Source: Candidatus Ozemibacter sibiricus | GTDB taxonomy: Bacteria > Muiribacteriota > Ozemobacteria > Ozemobacterales > Ozemobacteraceae | DNA: 64,000 nt | NCBI GenBank assembly: GCA_003327425.1 | Contig: QOQW01000026.1 | Location: forward strand, 19,165-83,164 | Direction: 5' to 3' | In this document: positions 49,810-59,107 of the stretch, piece by piece | Layout: the number at the start of each line of letters is the position of its first letter | How positions within the stretch are numbered: position 1 is the stretch's first letter | Position numbers and translations under genes: made by a program | The notes under the pieces: generated by a model | Told to the model about the DNA's origin: nothing | Seen by the model: only the letters and a program-made list of their open reading frames with translations | Database searches by the model: none

Positions 49810-50562
49810 ATGGGAATGTTCTTGAGTGCCTGCGTGGCGGGCGTCAACCTTCCCTACACCATTCTGCTGGCGATCACCCTCCTCTACTGGATTTCCGTCA
49901 TCATGGGCGTGTTCGACCTCGACCTGTTCGGAGGCGGCAGTGATGCCGCCACGGATGTCGGCGGCGATCTCGACCTCGGGGGCGGCGATGTCGATGCCGG
50001 TGGGGATGTCGATGCCGGCGGCGAGGTCGACGCCGGGGCCGAGGCGGGTTTCCTGGGGGCGATTCCCAAGTTCCTGTCGCTGGGTGGGGTGCCGATCACC
50101 GTCTTTTTCAGCTTCTTTTCCCTGACCGCCTGGGCCATCTCCATGACGGCCAACCACGTCCTGGGCAATTCCTCTCTGCTGGTGGCGCTGGGCCTGGCCA
50201 TCCCGATCATCCTGATCAGCCTGGTCGTGGCACGCATCGCGTCGGCCCCGTTCGGGGCCTTGTTCCGCGTGCTGGGCAAGGATCATGAACAGAGCGAGAA
50301 GGTGGTCGGCAAGATCTGCACCATCTCCACCAGTCGCGCCGACAGCGGCTTCGGCCAGGCCGAGGTCGAGACGACGGGGGCGCCCCTGCTGCTGAATGTC
50401 CGCACGGTCGAGGGGGTGACCCTGCGCCAGGGCGAAAAGGCCCTGATCATCCGGTACGACCCTGACAAGCATCTGTACATCGTGCAACCCTATACTTCCC
50501 CCGTTCCCGAGCTCGAAGCGCCCTCGCGGCCGTCTGGCCCCGATTCGCCGGACGAGTCCTGA
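49810..50562 (+). CDS. yqiJ: YqiJ-like membrane protein with OB-fold (DUF1449)
   Basis: 250 residues. The start MGMFLSACVAGVNLPYTILL (ATG 49810, GAAGG upstream) matches the N-terminus of YqiJ proteins; the frame reaches further back without similarity. Helices at about 12-36, 85-110 and 118-140. Between the first two lies an Asp/Gly-rich loop with five-residue repeats (DVDAG). The C-terminal OB-fold (about 165-235; ISTSRADSGFGQAEVE, LIIRYDPDKHLYIVQP) is NfeD-like. YqiJ and NfeD proteins accompany flotillins and organise membrane microdomains. The flotillin gene follows after 48 bases. Confidence 0.85.
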   Translation: MGMFLSACVAGVNLPYTILLAITLLYWISVIMGVFDLDLFGGGSDAATDVGGDLDLGGGDVDAGGDVDAGGEVDAGAEAGFLGAIPKFLSLGGVPITVFFSFFSLTAWAISMTANHVLGNSSLLVALGLAIPIILISLVVARIASAPFGALFRVLGKDHEQSEKVVGKICTISTSRADSGFGQAEVETTGAPLLLNVRTVEGVTLRQGEKALIIRYDPDKHLYIVQPYTSPVPELEAPSRPSGPDSPDES

Positions 50563-50610
50563 TCGTGGTCTTGTCGTTCCATCCACCCCACCGCATGGAG
50601 GCCTGAGGAT

Positions 50611-52800
50611 ATGTTCGAATACATCGCGTTTACCAGCGTCGGCGTGATCGCCATTGTCGTCCTGGGCATCATCTCCCTGGTATTCAAGTGCTATCACCAG
50701 GTCGCCCAGGGCACGGCCCTCATCCGCAACGGCATGGGCGGCCAGAAGGTGTCCTTCGGCGGCATGGTGGTCATCCCGGTCCTGCACCGCGTCGAGCTGA
50801 TGGACCTGTCGGTCAAGACCGTCGAGATCGACCGGCATGGCGCCGAAGGCCTCATCTGCAAGGACAACCTGCGGGCCGATGTCAAGGTGCGGTTCTTCGT
50901 CCGGGTCAACAACACCGACAAGGATGTGCTGAAGGTCGCCCAGTCGCTGGGGTGCCGGCGCGCCTCCGACATGAACGCCCTGGTCGAGCTGTTCGATGCC
51001 AAGTTCTCGGAAGCCCTGAAGACGGTCGGCAAGAAGTTCAACTTCGTCGAGCTGTACACCGAGCGCAAGCGCTTCAAAGACGAGATCATCGACACCATCG
51101 GCACCGACCTCAACGGGTACGTGCTGGAAGACGCCGCCATCGACTACCTCGAGCAGACGCCGATCGAGAAGCTCAATCCCAACAACATCCTCGACTGCGA
51201 AGGCATCAAGAAGATCAGCGAGATCACCGCCCAGCAGCTCACGCTGGCCAACCAGATCCAGCGCGAGAAGGAGATGACGATCGAGCAGCAGAACGTCAAG
51301 GCGCGCGAGGCGATCCTCGAGCTGCAGCGGCAGCAGGCCGAGGCCGAACAGCGCCAGAAGCGCGAGATCGCGGCCACCAAGGCCCGGGAGGAAGCCGAAG
51401 CCGCCCGGATCCAGGCCGAAGAGCGGCTCAAGGCCGAGCGGGCCCGCATCCAGACCGAAGAAGAGATCGCCGTCGCCGAAGAGAACAAGATGCGGCAGAT
51501 CATCGTGGCGGCCAAGAATAAAGAGCGCGCTTCGCAGGTCGAGGCCGAGCGGGTCGAGAAGGACCGCGCCCTCGAACAGACCGAGCGCGAACGGATCGTC
51601 GCCCTGGCCCAGATCGAGAAGACCAAGGTCATCGAGATCGAGCAGAAAGGCATCCAGGAGGTGATCCGCCAGCGCATGACCGTGCAGCGGGCCACCGCCG
51701 AAGAAGAGCAGCGCATCTTCGACGTGCAGGAGATCGCCAAGGCCGAACGCGAGAAGAAGGTCCAGGTGGTCAGGGCCGAGATGGAAGCCGAGCAGGCCTT
51801 GATCGCCGATGTCAAGAAGGCCGAGGCCAACCGGCGCGCCGCCGAGTTCGCCGCCGCCCAGACCGAGATCGAATGGGAAGCGCAGCGCAAGGCCGCCGAG
51901 AAGGAGATGGAAGTCAAGAAGATGCTGGCCCTGGCCAAGCAGGCCGAAGTGGCCGCTCCCGGCCTGGCCGAGGCCCAGGTCATGGAGACCAAGGCGATGG
52001 CCCTCGAGAAGCAGGGCACGGCCGAAGCGGTCGTCCTCGAACGCAAGGCCCTGGCCGAGGCCAAGGGCATCGAAGCCAAGGCGGCCGCCCTCGAGAAGCA
52101 GGGCGGCGTCGAGGCGCGCGTCCTGGAGATCAAGGCGGTGGCCGAGGCCAAGGCCATCCAGGTCAAGGCCGATGCCCGCGAAAAAGAGGGCGCCATCGAG
52201 GCCAAGGTGCTCGAGCTGAAATACAGCGCCGAGGCCAAGGGCATCGAAGAGAAGGCCAACGCCATGAAGCTGCTCGACAGCGCCGGCCGCGAGCACGAGG
52301 AGTTCAAGCTGCGGCTGGCCCAGCAGAAGGAGATCGAGCTGGCCCGCATCATGGCCGGCCAGCAGATCGCCCAGTACCAGCGCGACGTGCTGGCCGCCGC
52401 CCTCCAGTCGGCCCGCATCGACATCGTCGGCGGCGATCAGACCTTCTTCGACAAGATCACCAACGCCGTGGCGGCCGGCAAGGCGATCGATCGCCTGGTC
52501 GACAACAGCCAGACCCTGGCCGCGGCGCGCGACACCTTCCTGACCGGCGATCCCGAGACCTTCAAGCTGCGCCTGAAGAAGGCCCTCTCGCTGTTCGGGG
52601 CCACGTCCGAGGACATCAAGAACCTGTCGGTGGCCGCGCTGCTCGGCAAGATGCTGGTCAACGCCCCCGACAAGGAAGCCCAGGACATGCTCCGGAACCT
52701 GCTGGACAACGCCGGATCGCTGGGGCTGTCCGAGAAGGTGGTGGCCTCGGTCCTGCCCGCCCAGACCCCGCCCGTGCCGACGGGCAAATCCGGCAAGTAG
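50611..52800 (+). CDS. yqiK: YqiK-like flotillin (band 7/SPFH protein)
   Basis: 729 residues. N-terminal membrane helix (about 5-28), then the SPFH domain (about 30-215: CYHQVAQGTALIRNGMGGQK, LSVKTVEIDRHGAEGLICKD, GYVLEDAAIDYLEQTPIEKL). A very long coiled coil of Glu/Ala/Lys follows (about 220-590), within which a 33-residue unit (LExKAxAEAKGIExKAxALEKQG) repeats about three times (450-550). The C-terminal 120 residues are a separate helical domain (TFFDKITNAVAAGKAIDRLV... NLSVAALLGKMLVN). E. coli YqiK is about 550 residues, so this is longer. It assembles into membrane microdomains with YqiJ; the AAA+ gene downstream is a frequent third member. Confidence 0.9.
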   Translation: MFEYIAFTSVGVIAIVVLGIISLVFKCYHQVAQGTALIRNGMGGQKVSFGGMVVIPVLHRVELMDLSVKTVEIDRHGAEGLICKDNLRADVKVRFFVRVNNTDKDVLKVAQSLGCRRASDMNALVELFDAKFSEALKTVGKKFNFVELYTERKRFKDEIIDTIGTDLNGYVLEDAAIDYLEQTPIEKLNPNNILDCEGIKKISEITAQQLTLANQIQREKEMTIEQQNVKAREAILELQRQQAEAEQRQKREIAATKAREEAEAARIQAEERLKAERARIQTEEEIAVAEENKMRQIIVAAKNKERASQVEAERVEKDRALEQTERERIVALAQIEKTKVIEIEQKGIQEVIRQRMTVQRATAEEEQRIFDVQEIAKAEREKKVQVVRAEMEAEQALIADVKKAEANRRAAEFAAAQTEIEWEAQRKAAEKEMEVKKMLALAKQAEVAAPGLAEAQVMETKAMALEKQGTAEAVVLERKALAEAKGIEAKAAALEKQGGVEARVLEIKAVAEAKAIQVKADAREKEGAIEAKVLELKYSAEAKGIEEKANAMKLLDSAGREHEEFKLRLAQQKEIELARIMAGQQIAQYQRDVLAAALQSARIDIVGGDQTFFDKITNAVAAGKAIDRLVDNSQTLAAARDTFLTGDPETFKLRLKKALSLFGATSEDIKNLSVAALLGKMLVNAPDKEAQDMLRNLLDNAGSLGLSEKVVASVLPAQTPPVPTGKSGK

Positions 52801-53007
52801 GGTGGGCGAGCCCTGGCCGGCCGCGCGCGGGTGGCCCTCCGGTCGAGCTGGCCGCCGGTCGGGGCGCGCGCCAGCGGCCCGGCGCGGCCAAGGCCGCTGG
52901 CCCCGCCGGGGCGGGCCGAACCGTGCCGCGGGTTTCCCGCCGGCCGTGCGCCCGGCTCGCGAGACCGATGCCCTGCCCAGACAGGTACAGACAGGTAAGG
53001 TGGCACC
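52801..53007. other. GC-rich spacer before the AAA+ gene
   Basis: 207 bases with no gene. A perfect tandem repeat CAGACAGGTA x2 (52978-52997) lies just before the Shine-Dalgarno (TAAGG) of the next gene. No promoter is obvious, so the AAA+ gene may be read from the yqiJ promoter. Confidence 0.4.
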
Positions 53008-56000
53008 ATGACCGATCCCACTTCTTCCGCTCCTGATGGCTCTGTGACCAATCCGCCGGCCGGCGCCGCCGCCCCCGCCGCCGGCGGGACCGCGGTCGCC
53101 GCGGCGGGCGATGCCGCCGGCGCGGCCGCCGGTCTCGATCGCGGCACCTACGAGATCATCCGGGCGCGCTTGACCGCCCAGGGGCGCGAGCTGCGGGCCC
53201 GCCTCGACACCCTGAACGCCGCGCGCAAGGCCACCTTCGGCACCATCGAGTTCACTCTCGCCGGCACCGAGCGCATCACCACCAGCAACAACTGCGTGCC
53301 GCGCGACATGGTGGCGATCGGCCAGCGCTTCATCTTCGGCTACAACGTCTTCTTCGGCCTGCGTTCCGAGACCCGGGTCGCCGACGTCTTCGCCGTCTAT
53401 GCCCTCAAGGACGGCGGCTTCCACGAGCAGTCGCTCGACCTGCTGCTGCATCCCCGCTTCGAGACCGATTTCCGCGACTTGTACAAGTACTACAAGCACA
53501 CCGCCTTCCAACGGTTCGTGGTGCAGGGGCCCTACCTCTACGCCTTGTTCCAGATCGGCCGCTCGGTCGATGACGTCAAGGCGTTCAAGTGGCAGATCCA
53601 GGGCGATCGCCTCGACTACCTCGACAACCGCAGCGAGCATGAAGTGCGGCCGCCGCCCCAGCATGAATTCGAGTGGAAGCGCACGGTGCGCGAGATGCAC
53701 CGGCTCGGCCTGCACCCCCATGTCTCCATCGAGGATCGCATCTTCGTCGAGACGGTCGGGGGCGATCTCACCATCAAGGTCGAAGACAACACCGCCACCG
53801 GCGAGGGCATCTACTCCGAGCCGGTGCAGGATCCCGATCAGACCCTCGACGATGCCGAGATCCTGTACGCCGTGCTGGGCAATCTGATCCTGCTCAAGAT
53901 CAAGCCCTACCAGGAAAAGGACTACCGCTACATCGTCTACAACGAGAAGGTGCGGCAGGCGGTCCGGCTCGACAGCATCGCCCATGCCTGCGTTTTGCTG
54001 CCCAACGACCAGGGCATCATCTTCTCGAACGGCTACTATCTGCAGACCGGCGAGTACAAGCTGTTCGAGGCGGCTCTCGGCAACATGCGGTTCGAACGGC
54101 GGGTCGTCGCCCCCAACGGCGAGGATACGCTATACGTCTTCCACAATCGCGAGGCCGGCGTCTACATCCTGCTCTCCTACAACATCATCGAGCAACGGGT
54201 CGATACCCCGCTGATCTGCGGCGGCTGGTCGCTCTTCGAGGACGGCAAGCTGATCAACTTCCAGGAGGCGCGCGAACCCCAGAAGCACCATGCCATCCAG
54301 ATCTGGCAGAGCCCCTACGTCGGTCCCAACTACGTGGCGCGCGAGGTCGACCAGTCGTCGTACTTGTACAAGATTGGCAATCGCGATATCGTACGAGCCA
54401 TGGCCGAGGTGCGGGAGATCGTCGCGCTCAGCGAGAAGGAGGACACCTTCGCCAATCTCTACCTCGACCTCGCCAAGTCGGCCGGCGATGTCCTCGACAC
54501 CTTCTTCTGGCTCGAACGGCCCGAGGCGGGCAACCTGCGCGAAGTGCTGGTGCAGTTGCGGGCCACCGCCACGGCGGCGGTCGAAGAGTTCGAGAAGGTC
54601 GCCCGGCTGCGCAAGAACACCCAGGAGCAGACCCGCCGGGTGGCGGCCCGCGTCGCCCAGGCGATCACCGAGGCCCAGACCGGCTTCTTCCAGGACATCG
54701 ACGCCTTCGTCAAGACGATCGGCGAGCTGCGCACGCTGCGCGGGGAGATCATCGGCCTGCGCGACCTGCGCTACGTCGATCTCGCCCTGGTGGCCAGGCT
54801 CGAAAAGGACGTCGAGGAGCAGAGCGCCGCCATTTCGCAGCGGTGCGCCGAGTTCCTGCTCACGCCCGAGGCGCTGGCGCCCTACCGGCAGCGGGTGGCC
54901 GAGCAGCAGGCCGCCGTGGCCGAGCTGGCCACCGTGGCGGTCGCCCGCCAGGCCGAAGCGGCGGCGACCAGGGCGGCCAACGACCTGCAGATGCTGATCG
55001 AGGTCGTCGGCAACCTGAAGATCGACGATGCCTTGCAGCGCACCCAGATCATCGACGGCATCTCGGCCGTGTTCGCCGATCTCAACCAGGTGCGGGCGGC
55101 CATCCAGAAGAAGATCCAGGAGCTGGCCGCGGTCGAGGGTCAGGCCGAGTTCGCCTCGCAGATCAAACTGCTGCAGCAGAGCCTGATCAACGCCCTCGAG
55201 GTCTGCGACACGCCCGAGCGCTGCGACGAGCAGATGACCCGCCTCATGGTCCAGTTCGAAGAGCTGGAAGGGCGGTTCGCCGATTTCGAACCCTTCCTCG
55301 TCACCCTGACCGAACGGCGCCAGGAGGCCTATGCCGCCTTCGAGTCGCGCAAGCTCGCGCTCAACGAAGCCCGCTCCAAGCGCGCCGCCGGCCTGATGAC
55401 GGCGGCCGAGCGCATCCTGAAGGGGATCGAGGCGCGGCTGGCCCGCTTCCAGACCGTGCCGGAGATCCACAGCTACTTCGCGGCCGATGTGATGGTCGAC
55501 AAGGTGCGCACCATCGTCAAGCAGCTGGTCGAGCTGAAAGACACGGTCAAGGCCGACGATCTGTCGACCCGGCTGCGCACCCTGCTGGAGGACGGCATCC
55601 GGCAGTTGAAGGACCGGCAGGAACTGTGCGTCGACGGCGAAGGGGTCATCCGGTTCGGTCCCCACAGGTTCTCGGTCAATCGGCAGCCGCTCGATCTGAC
55701 CTTCGTGCGGCGCGACGACGCGATGCACTACCACCTGACCGGCACCAGCTTCTACGAGCCCATCGACCATCCCGAATTCAACGCCTGCCGCGACCTCTGG
55801 GACCAGGAGCTGGTCTCCGAAACGCCCGCCCTCTATCGGGGCGAATACCTCGCCCACGTGCTGCTGCAAGACCTGGAAGCGGGGCGGGGCGCCACGCTGG
55901 CCACCGCCGCCGGCTGGGACCTCGAGGCCATGCGGCAATTCGTACAGACGGCGATGGGGCCGCGCTATGCCGAAGGGTACAGCAAAGGGGTGCATGACCA

Positions 56001-58098
56001 GGATGCGGCGCGGCTGTTGCGGGCCCTGGTCGAGATGACGACGACGTTCGGCCTGCTGCGCTACAGTCCGCCGGCGCGGGCGCTCGGCGCCTTCTTTTGG
56101 ACCCAGATGGGCAAAGGCTCCTTCCTCTGGGACCCGACCGGCGAAGCCTCCACCCGCCTGATGCTCGAGGCCAAGATGAGCGGGGCCGGCGCCGTCACGC
56201 GGGTCTTCCCCAAGGCCGGGTTTCCCGCCGAGTTCCTGCGCGAGCTGCAGACCGCCCTGACCGAGTTCGTCCGCCGGCATGCCCTGTTCCCGCTCGAGCT
56301 GGTCGACGAAGCGGCGCGCTTCGTCTTCGAGACGCTGGCCACCGGCCAGAAGTTCCCCATCAGCCGCGAAGCGGCCGAACTCTACCTCGCCCTGCGCAAG
56401 CACCTCGACCAGCGGTCGGCCGGCGAGGCGTTCGCGCAGGCCCTGGGCAAGGTGCGGCGCGACCCGGCCGCCGTCTTCGCCCTGGGGCGCGCCTGGGTCG
56501 ATGCCTTCCTGCTCGAGCAGCCCACCGAAGACGGGGCGCTGTATCGCGACGAGGTCGCCCTGCTGCTGGGCGAAGAGACCATCGACAAGAACCGCCTCTA
56601 TGCGCAGCCGGCCCGGCGGGTCATCGAAGGCATGGTGGGCAACCATCCCCTGATCGTCGAGGGCAAGTACCAGTTGCACTACCACCGGTTCCTCGACAAG
56701 GTGGGGCGGTACCGACGCGACGTGGTGCCGCGGTTCGAGGCTCTGCAGAACCTGAAACGGTCGCTGCTGGCCACGCGCCGCGAACAGCTGCGGCTCGACG
56801 AGTTCAAGGCGCGCGTGCTGACCAGCTTCGTGCGCAATCGCCTGATCGACGAGGTCTATCTGCCCCTGATCGGCAGCAACCTCGCCAAGCAGGTCGGCGA
56901 AGTGGGCGAAAGCGGGCGTCCCGATCGCATGGGTCTGCTGCTCTTGATCTCGCCGCCCGGCTATGGCAAGACCACCCTGATGGAGTACGTGGCCAACCGC
57001 CTGGGACTGGTGTTCATCAAGGTCAACGGCCCGGCCATCGGCAACCGCGTCACCTCGATCGATCCGGCCGAGGCCCCCAACGCCGCGGCCCGCCAGGAGC
57101 TGGAGCGGCTGAACCTCGCCTTCGCCATGGGCGAGAATGTCATGATCTACGTCGATGACATCCAGCACTGCAGCGCCGAGTTCCTCGAGAAGTTCATCTC
57201 GTTGTGCGATGCCCAGCGCAAGATCGAGGGGGTGTTCAATGGCCGCACCCGCACCTACGACCTGCGCGGCAAGAAGGTCGCCGTGGTCATGGCCGGCAAC
57301 CCCTACACCGAGAGCGGCGAACGCTTCCACATTCCCGACATGCTGGCCAACCGCGCCGACACCTATAATCTCGGCGATATCATCGGCGGGCACGCCGATG
57401 CCTTCGTGCAGAGCTATCTCGAGAACGCCGCCACCAGCAACCCGGTTTTGTCGAAGCTGGCGCAGCGCAGCATGAAGGATTACCTCGCCGTCCTGAAGAT
57501 CGCGCAGCACGGCTCGCGGGAAGGGGTCGAGTTCGAGGGGAACTGGTCGGGCGAGGAGATCAACGAGTTCGTCAGCACCATGAAGAAGCTGATGCGGGTG
57601 CGCGATGTCGTGCTGACGATCAATCGCGAATACATCCGATCGGCCGCCCAGGGCGAGGCCTACCGCACCGAGCCCGCCTTCAAGCTGCAGGGCTCGTATC
57701 GCAACATGAACAAGATGGCCGAGAAGATCCTGCCGATCATGACCGACGACGAGGTCGAGACGGTCATCGCCACCCACTACCAGAACGAGGCGCAGACCCT
57801 GGCCACCGGGGCCGAGTTCAACCTGCTCAAGTTCCGCGAACTGCTCGGGAAGCTGACCCCGGCCGAAGGGAAGCGGCTCGCCGAGATCCGCAAGACGTTC
57901 CAGCGCCAGCAGCTCCTGCATGGGCTCGAGACCAGCGACCGCCTCGGCCAGTTGATGGCCCAGCTCACCGCTCTCAGCGCCGGCGTCGAATCGATCAAGG
58001 ACGTGCTGTATGAGGGGCTCGGTCTGGGCACCTACATGGGCGGCCCGGCCGGCGGTGGCCCCACCGAACTCAAGCCGAAGAAGAAAGAGCCGCGCTGA
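53008..58098 (+). CDS. Giant coiled-coil AAA+ ATPase (DNA-repair-ATPase/DUF3686 type) of the flotillin cluster
   Basis: 1696 residues. An Ala/Gly/Pro-rich start is followed by a beta-rich N-terminal region (about 60-470). Then come long coiled coils (about 470-880; FEKVARLRKNTQEQTRRVAA, LAEQQAAVAELATVAV) and a mixed region. The C-terminal AAA+ domain has Walker A SPPGYGKTTLM (K1321), Walker B MIYVDDIQH (D1383, D1384) and a sensor-1 VVMAGNPYTES. This matches the large proteins annotated as DNA repair ATPase (DUF3686), commonly found next to yqiJ/yqiK-like genes. A direct DNA-repair role is not supported by anything visible here; a role with the flotillin at the membrane is at least as likely. 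Confidence 0.85.
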   Translation: MTDPTSSAPDGSVTNPPAGAAAPAAGGTAVAAAGDAAGAAAGLDRGTYEIIRARLTAQGRELRARLDTLNAARKATFGTIEFTLAGTERITTSNNCVPRDMVAIGQRFIFGYNVFFGLRSETRVADVFAVYALKDGGFHEQSLDLLLHPRFETDFRDLYKYYKHTAFQRFVVQGPYLYALFQIGRSVDDVKAFKWQIQGDRLDYLDNRSEHEVRPPPQHEFEWKRTVREMHRLGLHPHVSIEDRIFVETVGGDLTIKVEDNTATGEGIYSEPVQDPDQTLDDAEILYAVLGNLILLKIKPYQEKDYRYIVYNEKVRQAVRLDSIAHACVLLPNDQGIIFSNGYYLQTGEYKLFEAALGNMRFERRVVAPNGEDTLYVFHNREAGVYILLSYNIIEQRVDTPLICGGWSLFEDGKLINFQEAREPQKHHAIQIWQSPYVGPNYVAREVDQSSYLYKIGNRDIVRAMAEVREIVALSEKEDTFANLYLDLAKSAGDVLDTFFWLERPEAGNLREVLVQLRATATAAVEEFEKVARLRKNTQEQTRRVAARVAQAITEAQTGFFQDIDAFVKTIGELRTLRGEIIGLRDLRYVDLALVARLEKDVEEQSAAISQRCAEFLLTPEALAPYRQRVAEQQAAVAELATVAVARQAEAAATRAANDLQMLIEVVGNLKIDDALQRTQIIDGISAVFADLNQVRAAIQKKIQELAAVEGQAEFASQIKLLQQSLINALEVCDTPERCDEQMTRLMVQFEELEGRFADFEPFLVTLTERRQEAYAAFESRKLALNEARSKRAAGLMTAAERILKGIEARLARFQTVPEIHSYFAADVMVDKVRTIVKQLVELKDTVKADDLSTRLRTLLEDGIRQLKDRQELCVDGEGVIRFGPHRFSVNRQPLDLTFVRRDDAMHYHLTGTSFYEPIDHPEFNACRDLWDQELVSETPALYRGEYLAHVLLQDLEAGRGATLATAAGWDLEAMRQFVQTAMGPRYAEGYSKGVHDQDAARLLRALVEMTTTFGLLRYSPPARALGAFFWTQMGKGSFLWDPTGEASTRLMLEAKMSGAGAVTRVFPKAGFPAEFLRELQTALTEFVRRHALFPLELVDEAARFVFETLATGQKFPISREAAELYLALRKHLDQRSAGEAFAQALGKVRRDPAAVFALGRAWVDAFLLEQPTEDGALYRDEVALLLGEETIDKNRLYAQPARRVIEGMVGNHPLIVEGKYQLHYHRFLDKVGRYRRDVVPRFEALQNLKRSLLATRREQLRLDEFKARVLTSFVRNRLIDEVYLPLIGSNLAKQVGEVGESGRPDRMGLLLLISPPGYGKTTLMEYVANRLGLVFIKVNGPAIGNRVTSIDPAEAPNAAARQELERLNLAFAMGENVMIYVDDIQHCSAEFLEKFISLCDAQRKIEGVFNGRTRTYDLRGKKVAVVMAGNPYTESGERFHIPDMLANRADTYNLGDIIGGHADAFVQSYLENAATSNPVLSKLAQRSMKDYLAVLKIAQHGSREGVEFEGNWSGEEINEFVSTMKKLMRVRDVVLTINREYIRSAAQGEAYRTEPAFKLQGSYRNMNKMAEKILPIMTDDEVETVIATHYQNEAQTLATGAEFNLLKFRELLGKLTPAEGKRLAEIRKTFQRQQLLHGLETSDRLGQLMAQLTALSAGVESIKDVLYEGLGLGTYMGGPAGGGPTELKPKKKEPR

Positions 58099-58195
58099 CG
58101 GCGAGCGGTCCTGAGAGCCCGAGCGGGCCCGAGGGGCTGGGGTCGCCTGGAACGGCTTTCTCGGTCGGGATTCGGGGTCGCCCCGCACGAGGATG

Positions 58196-58219
58196 GCCCG
58201 GTCTTCTGCCCGGTCTTCT
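58196..58219. repeat. 12-bp direct repeat between convergent genes
   Basis: GCCCGGTCTTCT occurs twice in tandem in the 160-base space between the AAA+ gene and the convergent membrane-protein gene. No terminator hairpin with a U-tract is apparent there. Confidence 0.6.
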
Positions 58220-58258
58220 GCCTCGTCCCCGGGCGATGAGGAGGCGCGGGAAGGCGCT

Positions 58259-58912
58259 TTAGCCTGGTTTTGACGCGGGGTTCGGCGGGGTGAGCGGCAC
58301 GTGCTTCAGAGACACGATGGGTTCCCCTCGTTGGCTGTCTGGCGTGATGATCAGTTGATGCTCTTCCTTCCCTGGGTACCAGGGACAGCCGACCAGGCGA
58401 GCCAGGTTCTCGGCGCGCTGGTTGAGCGACGGCAGCTCGGACAGCTCTTTGGCATCGCTCATGGGGTGGAGCGTTCCCTGCTCGTCGATCAACTGGACCT
58501 GATACTCATACCATCGGCTGTCCCTCGCGGTGCGAATCCTGCCGTGGACCCCGACCGCCTTGATCTGGCCGAAGGCAAGGTAGCGGAAGACTTTCCGGAT
58601 GAAGAGGAACTCGAAGTGGTAAATCACCTCGCGGCGTTGCCGGTCGAACAGGTAGTAGTTGTGGGTTCGGGTGCGCAGGTAGAGAAAGACGAGGAATGCT
58701 CCGATCGAGAGCGGAAGATAGTACAGGGCGGTCGGGTCCCAGCGTAGGTAGGGAATGCGTCGGTGCAACCCGACCACGGCCGTAAAGGGGATGTACAGGG
58801 TCACCAGAGCGGCGACGATCATGAGGAAGGTCAAAGCGGTTTCGAGGGGAGTGTCGAGATCGACTTTGATGTACCTCGGCCCCTGTTCTGATGCGGAAGG
58901 TGGGGTGGTCAC
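58259..58912 (-). CDS. Membrane protein, tandem paralogue A
   Basis: 217 residues from a GTG start with AAGGAA upstream. Two helices (about 25-50 and 62-80) precede a soluble domain: HNYYLFDRQRREVIYHFEFL, FGQIKAVGVHGRIR, RWYEYQVQLIDEQGTLHPMS and NQRAENLARLVGCPWYPG. The same motifs in the same order are in paralogue B (59108-59776). The fold looks like a PH-like or similar beta domain on a membrane anchor; no function is known. The region just upstream holds a degenerate copy of paralogue B's start, so the present N-terminus is probably a replacement. Confidence 0.75.
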   Translation of the reverse strand: MTTPPSASEQGPRYIKVDLDTPLETALTFLMIVAALVTLYIPFTAVVGLHRRIPYLRWDPTALYYLPLSIGAFLVFLYLRTRTHNYYLFDRQRREVIYHFEFLFIRKVFRYLAFGQIKAVGVHGRIRTARDSRWYEYQVQLIDEQGTLHPMSDAKELSELPSLNQRAENLARLVGCPWYPGKEEHQLIITPDSQRGEPIVSLKHVPLTPPNPASKPG

Positions 58913-58920
58913 AGAGGGAT

Positions 58921-58980
58921 TTCCTTCGTCGTTCGGTTGAGGGCGGTCAACTATCGCAAGTGTCTTCTCGACTTTGCCAT
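58921..58980 (-). pseudogene. degenerate copy of the paralogue B start upstream of paralogue A
   Basis: On the minus strand ATG at 58980 begins MAKSRRHLR and hits TAG at codon 10. Paralogue B begins MAKWNRHFRW, and the DNA is alignable over some 30 bases and further upstream (GGTCTTGGCAAG here against GGTTCTGGCAAG before paralogue B, plus-strand reading). It marks the duplication endpoint and loss of the original start. Confidence 0.55.
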
Positions 58981-59107
58981 GGGCAGAAAGGTCTTGGCAA
59001 GAAGCCTGATCTGACCTGGTCGGATCGACGGCACGCTGGCGAGGCGCGAGAGCGCGGCCGGTCCGAGGCGAGGTTGCGGGGGGGTGGATGGGGCGGGTGG
59101 GCGCCGT

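Noticed and set aside
48892..53985. 1697-codon minus-strand frame across the yqiJ/yqiK region
   Set aside because: Antisense to recognisable YqiJ, YqiK and the AAA+ protein; Leu/Gly/His-rich composition without motifs.
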